Source: Epiperipatus broadwayi (taxonomy: Eukaryota > Onychophora > Udeonychophora > Euonychophora > Peripatidae). From it: 64,000 nucleotides of DNA. The DNA is taken from assembly GCA_028023455.1 (NCBI GenBank), contig JAQFVV010000283.1, positions 949,501 through 1,013,500 on the forward strand. Reading direction: 5' to 3'. The position numbers and the translations under genes were made by a program. Within the stretch, counting starts at the first letter, position 1. Each line of letters begins with the position of its first letter. Below are positions 38,860-49,284 of this stretch, piece by piece. The notes below the pieces were generated by a model that saw only the letters and a program-made list of their open reading frames with translations, had not been told where the DNA came from and searched no databases.

Positions 38860-39845
38860 CATATAATAAATATGATGTAGCAAGAATTGTATGGAAGAGA
38901 GTGACAGTAGCAGAGTTAACTAATAATAATGATGTGTTAGTAAAAGAGTGTTAGATTACTTTAAAAAAGTACAAATAGAAGTAGGAAAACAGGCATTAGA
39001 TGCAGATGTATGGATGGCAAATGAGGCAATTTAAGGAGAAATGGAATGGTCAAGTTTTTATATAAGAAATGCAAAAACCAAAATGAAAATGTTCAGTAGA
39101 TTGGAATTTATGGATAGTAAGAGAATAGTTTAATATATGAGTAAAGGATAGGCACAAGATGGGTGACAAAGATAGTATGGCATGCAGAAGATTTGGATAA
39201 AGACTTTATATCAGATACTTGTAAAAAAGATTGGATGATTGTGTTGAAGAATTGTTGAGTATAATAGTGGCAAAGAATGGGATAGAAGAATAGATGCATT
39301 AATAAAAAATAGGAAGCTTGAGAGATGGAGAACTAGTATGGAGAGTAAAAAGTAAGTCTATATAGAAGTAAACAGAATATTGGAGGTGAGTTAATTTATA
39401 ATAATAACAGAGAAAGTAATTTACTATTTAAGGCTCAAACAGGATCGCTAGTGACACAGGAACATACCCATAAATAAGAAATGTGGGTGATCTTAGTCTG
39501 CCAGTTATGTAAGGAAGGCATAGAAAATATTTGTCATCTGATAACTGAATGTAAAAGTTTATGAGCAGAAAGGGCACAAATAATGAAGTTGTGAAAGAAT
39601 AACTATAAACTAAGTGATTATACAGAAAGTGGGTTCTTGGTTTTTATGCTGAGTTTGGAAAAAGATAAGAGGGATCTAGATATAAAGGCCATGGAGGGGA
39701 CAAGGACAGTATTGTGGAAATGGGATAGAGCAGGATAAAGAAGAATATGGGAAAAACTTAAAAAGTGGGAAATGGAAAGAGAAAGTAAAGTAGCTAACAA
39801 GTTTTTCTGGACAGAGAGATTCCTGACTTCGATAAAGGAGTAGTC
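38860..39845 (+). pseudogene. LINE relic: C-terminal end with zinc-knuckle-like motif
   Basis: Plus-strand pieces read as the downstream end of a non-LTR retrotransposon ORF2. The piece at about 39,430-39,575 gives LLFKAQTGSLVTQEHTH and CQLCKEGIENICHLITECK, matching the C-x2-C...H-x3-4-C pattern of the cysteine/histidine motif that follows LINE reverse transcriptases. The region before it (38,880-39,420) is Lys/Glu-rich with several stops. The RT domain itself is not visible, so the copy is 5'-truncated and dead. Minus-strand frames at 39,108-39,299 and 39,618-39,800 are shadows. Confidence 0.55.
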
Positions 39846-41575
39846 ATATCACATCACATATTTTATTAAGCATGGACGTTGCAAAATAAAAGACAAGTAA
39901 AATAAATCAAGTTTAATCATATTTTTATTATATAGAAAATTATTAATATATTAATTTACAGTTATAATGTTCAATATTATATCATTATATGTATATTATT
40001 GCATACAATAATTATGTCATAATTTATATTGAATACCAAATATATTCATAGTTTATAAAATGTTATTTAGATCTACATATATGTAAGCGAATTATTTTGA
40101 AAGGAAATATTTTTTTATAATTAAATGAAGATTTATTAAAATAATAAACAAGGATTATTGAAGTCACCATTGTTAAACGTTAATAAAGTAAAAATTTTAA
40201 AATGTAACAAATTAAAAATAAATATTAGTAATAGATAACATTTACAGTTTTAAACTAAATAAAATTTAAACTTTATGAAGTGAGATCACTCATTAATGTA
40301 ATTTTTTAATTATCAGTTTTACAATAAGAACGCATAATCATATTTATTTGTAAATAAGTTAACATAAAAGGTTACGTGCATCTATGCAAGTATTCTTATA
40401 TAGCATTTGCAAATAGACAACTAAGAAAAACCGTGCCATTACAGAATGGTATGGATCATATTTTTTATGATGTGTCTTTATTATCTTGAGTATAGCCATT
40501 GTAGCTAGTAATTGATATATTAAAATAAACTAATAATTTAAGCTGTATTTTAGTTCATTAATAGCTGTAATCTTCAGAAATTGTATTTTTAAAAGATTTG
40601 GATTATTGTCTATATTTATTAAAATGATAGAGGGGATTCAGAACAAACTCCCAATATATTTAGCTGTCTTAAAGTAATAGTAGAAGCAGTTATGTGCTCT
40701 TTGTTGGAGTTATAAGATTTAAAATCTGTATGGATTTGTTGCTATAATCTGTGCTTTATTCGATTTTAATAATAGTAATTAAAATAAATTTACCACTTAA
40801 TCTTACCATGCATGAACAAAAACATAGAGAGTTCATGTGATAGAATTGTTGTTTATGTTGATATATGGGGATGAACTTATATATACATAATAATGATGAT
40901 GTATAATATTTTCCAAGTAGAAAAAGTGATGAAGATTCTCAATATTTATGGGATAGTCTAGTAAGTTGTAAGTTTTTACAATGCACTTAACTTTTATTTT
41001 ATATATATAATCTGTATTTTCTCTGAAGTCTGATTGGTGAATGAATGTTTGTCCAATGTCACAGGTCAAATTCACAATCACTATATTTATGTGAAGAAAG
41101 TAATTCCATAATTAAATAAAAAGTGCTGAGGAAAAAATCAGTAAGAGTGCTTTTAACTACCGAGATATAGTACATATTTGGTGGTAAAGGTTTCCATCCA
41201 GCTGCAGAAACAGCCACAAATACTGATTTTTAGTTTGATGTTAAGGTATTCCATGGTCTGTCAATTTCCTAATATAATTCAGATGAATGATATACATAGC
41301 AATGTTAAATTTAAAATGTAATTAACTTTTATAAATTAGCAATGTTTAATAAAAATATATATATTTACATTACCAATTAAAAAAATATTACAAATATTAC
41401 ATTTAATAAAAAATATTACAAAAATGACTGGCATTTTTGTATTCTGACATTAATAAACATTAACTATTAATAAAGCTTAAAAAACTTACGCTTAGTCATG
41501 ATGCTATCAAAAAATATATTTTTTTATTCAAAGGGTGCCACACTAAATAAATATTTGAAGTCATAAAGCTAACAA
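39846..41575. other. AT-rich intergenic DNA, nothing recognised
   Basis: A minus-strand frame at 40,833-41,081 has no known family. No repeats could be tied to other parts of the window. Confidence 0.4.
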
Positions 41576-41591
41576 ATATAACATATATTTA

Positions 41592-41758
41592 CAAAGAAAT
41601 CAAGTCATATGTCACATGACCTAATTTAAAAGCTTGTATTACAAATGTTATATATAGAGCTCACAAATCCTAGCACTCACTGAAGAAGCCAGTAGCAGAA
41701 ACTGGTCTGGAGTTGGGGATACTCTGCAAAGCTTGTTAAGAGCTTATTTGTGAACTGT
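41592..41758. repeat. Family E repeat, copy 3, with 16-bp target duplication
   Basis: A 167-bp insertion flanked by the 16-bp direct repeat atataacatatattta (41,576-41,591 and 41,759-41,774). It contains aagtcatatgtcacatgacc, cactgaagaagccagtagcag, aaactggtctggag and aagcttgttaagagcttatttg. The clean flanking repeat shows this unit is mobile on its own. The duplication length fits target-primed retroposition, as in SINEs or PLE-related elements. Confidence 0.65.
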
Positions 41759-41830
41759 ATATAACATATATTTAAAAACATAAATTTTAATTTACCTTTA
41801 ATAAAATTTGGAAGTTTATTTATATAATAT

Positions 41831-42035
41831 TAAAATGTTCTATTTAATTTATATTAAATCTTTTAAAAAAAATTATTAAAGCAACCAATTATTATAAAAA
41901 CAACAAACTGAAACCCAGAGTTTTTGTATTCCACCATTGCCTTTCAGCTGATGTACAATTGACACATTTAAAATCTTTTGTTTAATTTGCATTAAATCTT
42001 AAAAAAATTATTAGAGAAATCAATTAAAAAAACAT
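41831..42035. repeat. Diverged tandem duplication
   Basis: Blocks around tttaattt.tattaaatctt, aaaaaaattatta and caa.ccaatta recur about 135 bp apart (41,835-41,892 and 41,975-42,028). Confidence 0.4.
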
Positions 42036-42779
42036 GGGTCTTTACAAGGTCAAATGCATCTGGTGATTTATATATATATATATCATACTAACTATCTTTT
42101 AAAATATGAGAATTGTCTAGCATAAATTTCATCTCTCATCCTGTGAATGTGGAGTAAATATATACTTAAACATTACAATATATACAATTACATTATTTAC
42201 ATTTGGAGTTTTAATCTATAGCTTTTTAATAACTTTCATCAACATTTTTCAGTTTTTTAAATCTATTATTCAGGAACAGATATTAATAATTAATAAATTT
42301 TTTTTTTTTAAATAATCATCATTATTACTAATAAAAATAAACTTTTTTCTTTAAAAAATATAGTTCCAAATAATTTTTTTAAAATATATATATATATTTA
42401 GTGAATCCATAAATATTCCAAATATATTGTACACATTTCCGATGTTTCTGACTTATTATCAGGGATCTACACACACACACACATATATATATATATATGC
42501 ATTATTGTTATAAATATATAATTTTTAACCCATAATATAACATTTCTTGAACATCTACATATATTTCCATTCATTATTTACATTTCACTATTATTATTAT
42601 TTACCTCCTCCTAAAAGAGTAATATATAAAGGTTGCATTCATTTGTATAAGATGTAATAAAAATTGGTTTAAAATAATAAAGAATAGGAACATGTAAGTA
42701 ATAAAAAGAGTAAAATGTATATAATGAAATCCAATATATGTAGATACTCAAAAATGTTATTATATTATGAGTTAAAAAT
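42036..42779. other. AT-rich DNA with (CA)n(TA)n microsatellite
   Basis: A compound (CA)n-(TA)n run lies at about 42,472-42,499 and a shorter (TA)n near 42,070. Nothing else is supported. Confidence 0.5.
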
Positions 42780-42885
42780 TATATACTTATAAGGGACTTA
42801 AACTCAGACTTTCACACTCCCCGTAGCTATCCAATCCATTTTATATAACTGACACACATGATCACATAATATGAAAAAGATCAAT

Positions 42886-42940
42886 GATCTCTAATATATT
42901 TATTTTGTGCTGAAGCAGCACTCATCAGTTGGTCCAGATC
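42886..42940 (-). ncRNA. Type I hammerhead ribozyme motif, left arm (core mutated)
   Basis: On the minus strand: GATCT, GGA bulge, CCAA (stem I 5' strand), CTGATGA, a perfect 6-bp stem II GTGCTG/CAGCAC with a CTT loop, AAAA where GAAA is expected, a short stem III (ATAAATAT), A at the cleavage position, then TTAG and AGATC closing stem I. The G-to-A change in GAAA hits an invariant core base and should abolish or strongly reduce cleavage. Confidence 0.7.
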
Positions 42941-43467
42941 ATCATTTTCCACTCATATATACAATCACTGCTCAGTTTATATTAAGATAGAAAATATTCA
43001 AACTTTAATGGTCAAGTTTCATTCTTCTCTACCCTCCAACTCTTCAGCCATCCATATCATTGAAAATCTGAGGATGGAATTCTCGAAGCTCTTGTTGATG
43101 CCAATATTATTGTCATACCTATGTTGACCTTAAATCAACCTGACCCCTCACATATAGGACCTTAATATGCCCATTTAATTATACATAAGAGGGTTGGGTA
43201 GAATACAGGTTTTAATATGTAATATTTAAATACATATATATTGTCTATACTAAACAATGTAATTATAAGGGATTGACTTAAGATCGACATGAATATGATA
43301 ATAATATTGTCATCAACAAGCGCTTTGAGAATTCCATCCTCAGATTTTCAATGATATGGATGACTGAAGAGTTGAAATGTGAAGATTGAAGCTTGTTTAT
43401 TAAAGTTTGAAGATTTGCTATATGAATATAAACTGAATAGTGATTGTGTATATGTGTGGGAGATGGT

Positions 43468-43522
43468 GATCTGGACCAACTGATGAGTAGCAGTTTAGCA
43501 TGAAATACATATATTGGAGATC
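43468..43522 (+). ncRNA. Type I hammerhead ribozyme motif, right arm
   Basis: Self-cleaving RNA architecture. GATCT (43,468-43,472), GGA bulge and CCAA (43,476-43,479) form the 5' side of stem I. CTGATGA is at 43,480-43,486 and stem-loop II at 43,487-43,501. GAA at 43,502-43,504 is followed by a tiny stem III ATA/TAT (43,505-43,512), A43,513 at the cleavage position, then TTGG and AGATC (43,514-43,522) closing stem I exactly. All core residues are present. Stem II is weak here (GTAGC versus AGCAT), whereas the partner copy has it perfect. Type I hammerheads with a very short stem III are known from Penelope-like elements and animal retrozymes. Confidence 0.75.
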
Positions 43523-44179
43523 ATTGATCTTTTTACATGCATGTGGCCATGTGTATCAGTTGTATGACATGGATATGAGAGCCACAGGGAGTTTGAAAGT
43601 CTGAGTTCAAGTCCCTTATAACTACATTAAGTTTAGTATAGACAATATACATGTATTTAAATATTATAACAATAATGTATATGTATATAAATGTGTAGAT
43701 CCTTAATAAGGAAAGTAATTGAAATATTAAAAACATGTATAAAAATATATAAGCATCCATAAAAATAAAAAGTTTATTTTTTAAAAAAGGGAGTAGAACA
43801 ATTTCTTTGAATTTTTTATATATGAAATATGTTAATAGTTGTTTTAAATCTAATTCTTTCATTCTTGTCTCGACTTATAACATGTTCAACATCAGTGTTA
43901 TGTAACATGTATTAATTGATAGGATTAAGAAATTTATTAATTATCAAAGTAAAAGAATGCCATTTAAATTAAATTTCTTTACAGTATTTGTTTTATTTTG
44001 CTAATTGTTTTGTTTTCATTATAAAATAATTGTCTAGTTTATTAATTAATAATATGTTATCATCGGTGAAGTAGTTTTTGATACGGTGACTTTACTGTGT
44101 TCTTGATGTTATATATGTTAACATTATTATACTTACCCAAGATTAACTATGGCAAACAATGATATTGATTAGTGAAGGG

Positions 44180-47030
44180 ATAGATTGGTGGCCAAAGAGG
44201 TAATATTAAGAATTTTCTGATCATAAATCCAGATTGTTATTCAATGATAACTGTTTATTTAGACATCTACAATTGTAGATCTCTTTTAAGTAAGAGAAAT
44301 TGCATGGTTTGGAAGAATTATCTAAAATGTAACTGGACATTTCTGGATTTTGTGAAGTGAGAAGAAAGGGTGGAAGACATGTTCATTACTACAAAGGCAT
44401 AAATATTAGAATCATAAATGAAGCTAGATTTATTAGAAACAAAATGTGGAAAAGCAACATCATAGAGATTGATAGTACATCAGACAGGGTTGCAAAACTA
44501 GTTATTCAATTCAATGGGAGATATCAAATGTAGATAATTTAATTAAGTTTATGTTACAAGTTCTCATTGTGATGAAGGATTAGAGGTTTCTATATGGATG
44601 TACAAAATGCTTTTGGTCACACCAAATTAACATTTTAATATTGTTGTTGGAGACTTTAATGCTAGATTTGGTAGATAATTGAAATAAAAAATACTGTAAG
44701 TTTAGTTACAGTGATAAAAATAGAAACAGACTTGTGAACTTGGCAGAAAACAAAAAGTTATTGGAAAAAAATGGACATGAAATCATTCAAATGAAAGTTC
44801 AGAAAAATTGGATTTTATTTTGACTCACTGAAAATTTGTATTTCAATATTGTAATCTTCTTAATAGATTTAACACAGAAAGCTTATTATCAGTTAATAAA
44901 ATGTAAGATAATGCAAAGCTAGAGATTTAAACTATTAAAAAATACGGTATTAAATGTTGATATTTCTGTCAGAAATACTCAATGAATTTAAATTACAACT
45001 TGAAAATCATTATAAACTATTAACATATTTTTGTTCAGATATGATTAAAATCAATAAAAAAAATAATTATTGCTTTATGGACAACTGCAAAGAAAGATAG
45101 CAGGTATTAATGCAAGCAGTAATTTATCAGTAAATTTTTCACTGTGATACGATAATGTATGAAAAGAAGAAGAAATAGTAAAATTTTAAAAAAATCTATC
45201 AAGGAGAACTGAGTATTTAGTGTTTTGTAAAATGGATTAGAACATAGTGAATAATGATATAAGCAAATATAATGGAAAATTATCAAGAAAAGCTAAAGAA
45301 GATAATAAATATATTTTCTGAAATGCTAAATATTCTAAAAGAAGAGTTGAAACATGCAATTAAAACTATGGTGAAGCAAAAAACACCTGGAAGTGATGAT
45401 AATAACTTAAAAGTAGATGTAGAAATAGAAAAAATGTTGGCAAAGCTATATACCAAATATCTAAATAATAAAAATATATCAGGTCATTGGAAGAATGCAG
45501 TAATAATATTGATATTTTAGAAAGATGATAAAGAAATTGTATTTATATGTTGGACTATTTCCATCATCTAATATGAGTATTGAATGTCTTTAAAAAAAAT
45601 TAACTTTATTTAAATATTCCAAACACATTCAATTGTTAATAGTAGCACATCAAACAGTTTAGTATATGCACAACAATTTGAGAGGTATTATTCTCACCTC
45701 TTCTTCAAGTGTTGCTGGCCTGACCAGTGCCAGTACTATCATGGGAGTTGAACCTGAACCCTTTTTTAGTATTGAATCAATGGAGCCTAGCAAAGAAAAT
45801 AGTAAGTAGAAATTTTATATACTTATATATGAGATTCCTCCTGATTTCTCCACTTTTTTCTAAGAGCAAAGTTGATTAACGGTTTTTATACATTAGGTAT
45901 AGACACCTTAGGTTGATTTATGGGATAGTTTGCTATTGTCATGTGAGCAGCTTCTTTAAATTGTCTTCTTTGTATCTTTTCTTCTCTATCCAATCAGGAG
46001 GGACCTCATAGATAAGTATATGAAATTTCTACTGACTGTTGCCTTTGGCAGGAAGGCTCAGTTGGTTAAAACGTTACCTTAAAATTTAATACTCAAAAAT
46101 ATAATGATCCAGGTTTGATTCCCATGCTAGTACTGTCACTTGTCAGGCCAGCAACCCTTGAAGAAAAGGGAAGAATAATATCTCTCAAAACATTGTGCAT
46201 ATACTAATCTTGAGCCATTTTTATTAGTAGAATGTATTTGAAATAGTTAAATAATGTTAAATTTTTCTAAAGACATTCAGTACTCATATCAGATGATGGA
46301 AATAGTTCAACATATAAATACAGCTAAAACTCCATCATTACAAACCTTCAGGAAATGGTAAAGAAATAATTAGAAACTTATCTAACTTTTATCAGTTTCT
46401 TACAAAATTTTTAACCAAGATAATTACAAATCATCTACAGAGAACTTTGGATTTCAACCAATAAAGTGCTTTTAGTGCAGTCAATCATATCCAAGTATTG
46501 AGAGAAATTATAGAAATGACAAATGAATATGAATTTCCATTATGCTTTGGATTTGACGATTATGATAAGCCTTTTGACTCTATAAGCATTACCATAAGGA
46601 CTAAGACTTTGGATCATCAAGATATAAACCTGGTGTACTACCATATTCTGAAGAATATTTATCAAAATGTAGCATCAGGGATGAGTAATATTAAGAAGGG
46701 TGGGTGATAGGGTGACTACTTATTTCCAAATCTGTTTACAAGAATCATTTTGTGGATTAAAATGGGAAGCTAAGAGAATAAAAGCAAATGGAGATTATTT
46801 AGGCCATGTATATTTTGCAAATAATATGGCTGTTTTTGTAAAATGCTTCAGAGAAATTCAGAAAAAAAAATTGTAAGAGCTATCAGATGAAATTAAAAAA
46901 ATAAGACTGAATATTACTTGAACTTCATAAAACATTGCTCGAGATATCAAATGAAAGCAAGAAAGTTAAATACAAATGTTAAAAAGACTAAAATAATGTT
47001 CAATGACTTTTCTCATAGATAAAAAAAATC
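44180..47030 (+). pseudogene. RTE-type LINE relic (endonuclease plus reverse transcriptase)
   Basis: Frames on the plus strand follow the order of an RTE/BovB-like ORF2. An endonuclease piece contains VVGDFNARFG (about 44,640-44,675). The RT entry is EELKHAIKTMVKQKTPGSDD (about 45,330-45,400) with LAKLYTKYLNNKNISGHWKNAVIIL (about 45,435-45,510). After the inserted foldback come FLTKFLTKIITNHLQRTLDF (about 46,395-46,455), FPLCFGFDDYDKPFDSI (46,530-46,585), HVYFANNMAVF (catalytic FADD replaced by FANN, about 46,805-46,835) and NVKKTKIMF (about 46,975-47,005). Many stops and frameshifts show it is dead. Family placement is by motif spacing and inference. Confidence 0.75.
45542..46318. mobile_element. 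777-bp foldback/MITE inserted in the RTE relic, TA target duplication
   Basis: The arms pair from the very ends: tttatatgttggactatttcc on the left against ggaaatagttcaacatataaa on the right. They continue through caatttgagaggtattattctc, gctggcctgaccagtgcc and ctcctgattt. The spacer is about 120 bp. TA on both sides (45,540-45,541 and 46,319-46,320) fits a Tc1/mariner-like target. The two RTE halves resume on either side. The right arm includes a tRNA-like stretch, ggctcagttggttaaa plus ggtttgattccc (about 46,055-46,122), and the left arm carries its inverse. No transposase is encoded. Confidence 0.75.
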
Positions 47031-47694
47031 AACATTGATAATTATTAATTATAAATGTGGTTATTAGGGCGATAAAAATATAATAAATGAAATTAATCAT
47101 AGAATTCAATTTGTGGCTTTTGGTAGAAATAGCGTATAATTGAAGTAGTATATATTGTTACAGCATATTGGCAGAAATAGAATATGTGAAGTAGTATATA
47201 TTGTCATAGCATATATACATGTTATTTAAGTCTTAATTGTTTTAAAGTAATTAAGCTACTTTTGGTTTTCTACAAACTTTATAATTTAAAATAAAACAAT
47301 TAATGCTACCGAAAACTGATAATATTGTAGCAGATGTTTGCTTCGCAATACTTTAAAATCTTTGACTTTTACAAACAATTGATTTTAAATTTTTCTACAT
47401 AATTCTATACAATTTAGAAAATTATTTAATTTTATTATAAAAGATTCTTCAAACTTTTAATGTTAGTAAAAGTTCTCTCATTTTCTAAACTTTCTTTTTA
47501 AACCAATACACTCAAATAAATTGTCTCATTGGTACTTCTAATTACTTAAAAGTAAATTAAATAAAATAAACTACCAGTTATTTTACAAACTATTTGTAAC
47601 ATCTCGTTAAGTATTTATTTTATATTTCATACGTTTTTGGACAAAAATGCTTATTTGTTATTAAAAATTGTCAAATTTTATTACTTTTAAAATA

Positions 47695-47780
47695 TAATGA
47701 ATATAAATCTCATGGTATAGTGATTAGATTACCATTACTTCCGCTTGTGTCTACTACATGGGTTTTATATTGTGCTGAGT
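47695..47780 (+). repeat. tRNA-like SINE fragment
   Basis: tggtatagtgattag (about 47,713-47,727) matches a tRNA D-arm/A box and catgggttttatattg (about 47,758-47,773) is a decayed B box at proper spacing, with an anticodon-arm-like cttccgcttgtg between them. The copy is heavily mutated. Confidence 0.4.
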
Positions 47781-48824
47781 AAAATTTGAAACTATTTTAG
47801 GCATATATATTTTTTCCAGGCAGCTGGATTATAATCAGTTAACTATTCATCAAATATTAAAACCTTTGCCAACCTACATTTGACAAAACTGGTAAATAAT
47901 ATTTTTCCGTTCTTAGTATGCCTGATGGAAATATCTCTGTCTTTTAGAGGGTTACTTAAAGTTTATTTTTGTTTTATGAATGCTTTTTTCATATCAATTC
48001 TATATTGCAATCTTCTACCAGTATTCAAACTGAGACCACCCTTTCTTATTATGCATGAATTTCATGAACAATCTTCACTGATTGGATATGCTGGTGATAT
48101 CAAAAACATGAATTTCCATGCTACATTGACAACTCAGTACCTTTCATTATATCTCATTCAGATATATTAGGAACTAGTTTCTACTGATTTTTAACAACTT
48201 ATAAAAGGGTAAACAATATGACACTCAAAAATATATTTGCAATTGTTTTGACTTTTGTCAATATCCCTCTTATTTCATCTCCACCACATCAGAATTTTCA
48301 AACACTCAGCAGTACAGCATATTGGAATATTATTTTTAAGGCATTATTACCAACTGATGTATTAGGTCAGAGGTTGAAAACATCCTATTGGCCAAGTCCA
48401 GCCATGAAAGCTCTCAATCCACCCTTTAGAAATTTTCATAAACTGGACCTATATAAAATCTCTATTTAGTAAAATAAAGTATTAATTTTCTCAACAACAT
48501 CTTTTCCCTCACTGGTCTTTATCAGTTTTAGTTCATTCTATCAGAAAAGAAATATTCCAACAAATTATCTATTGTGTGGTCTATCTGACTATGGATTTAA
48601 TCTATAATGCTGTTGCATTTTGCTTGTTTTTATAATGATTTTGACAGACAAATGTAAAACTAGCAAAAATACAACTCAAATTTTATTTCATTTTATTATT
48701 ATTTTGCCTTTTTTTAAAATTAGGATAGTTACATGAATTAAGATATAAAAAATCAACACAGAAAATCATGCATATGAAAAGAAATGGACCATTCTGAGAA
48801 AACAAATTATTTTTTAAAAAATGA
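47781..48824. other. Short open frames without recognisable family
   Basis: Frames at 47,880-48,170 (96 codons) and 48,218-48,469 (83 codons) are the longest here. The second includes TDVLGQRLKTSYWPSPAMKA. The texture is less AT-driven than elsewhere and may be a decayed transposon ORF, but I cannot name it. Confidence 0.3.
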
Positions 48825-48960
48825 AAAAATTTGAAAGCATTTTCTGAAGAGAAGTTTATAAAAGACTGCATCCTAGCTGCTGTAGAATTAATCTGTCCAC
48901 ACCCTAAAAAGAAATTTGAGAATATATATCATGAAGATAGCTTCAGGAAAATCAAAAAAA
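48825..48960 (+). pseudogene. hAT/ZBED-like transposase fragment
   Basis: The frame reads KAFSEEKFIKDCILAAVELI then CPHPKKKFENI, matching the pattern FS-x2-x-FIK-x-C-x8-CP-x5-F found at the start of the catalytic part of hAT-family transposases and their domesticated ZBED/GTF2I-repeat relatives. Only about 40 residues remain; the usual following block (sLs..TvtrRie) is degraded to YHEDSFRKIKK. There is no flanking terminal repeat, so it is an isolated scrap. Confidence 0.5.
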
Positions 48961-49284
48961 TTGTCATTAAATGTGGAACAGTCATTAATAATAATAATAT
49001 TATTTTGTTTTTAATTTACAAAAAAAATTATTGCAAAGTTGAAATCGACCTGCCATTTGAAAAAGTTTCCCACTCTTAATGATTAAAGATAAATTAATTA
49101 AATTTTTGATCAAATATAGTAGATTAATTTTAAAGTCGATAATTTGTATGTACCACAAATGAGATTGTAAATATTTAAATGGTGCCCGCAAGACAAAAGT
49201 TACGCATTCCTGTATTAGATTCAAAAAAATTAAGAAAAAGCAATTCATAAAAGATATAATGGAAACTGGTTCATATATATATAT

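Larger units (their letters stand above)
42780..43630. repeat. Family B repeat, copy 3: large inverted repeat with a hammerhead in each arm
   Basis: The left arm (about 42,780-43,145) and right arm (about 43,265-43,630) are reverse complements over at least 350 bp, separated by about 120 bp. Reading outward from the centre, each arm has gaattc.tc.aagc, tgaaaatctgagg/cctcagattttca, a segment with aaa.tttgaagatttgctat, the hammerhead, and then a tRNA-like end with aagtctgagtt.aagtccc. An additional inverted block (tattgtctatactaaac) lies in the spacer and beyond the right arm. No protein is encoded; the minus-strand frame at 43,533-43,862 is composition. Confidence 0.75.

Noticed and set aside
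43533-43862. 109-codon minus-strand frame rich in Ile/Phe/Tyr
   Set aside because: Composition follows AT-rich DNA and half of it lies in the family B repeat.
47880-48170. GYAGD in a 96-codon frame, resembling an RT active site
   Set aside because: The surrounding residues do not follow any RT motif order.
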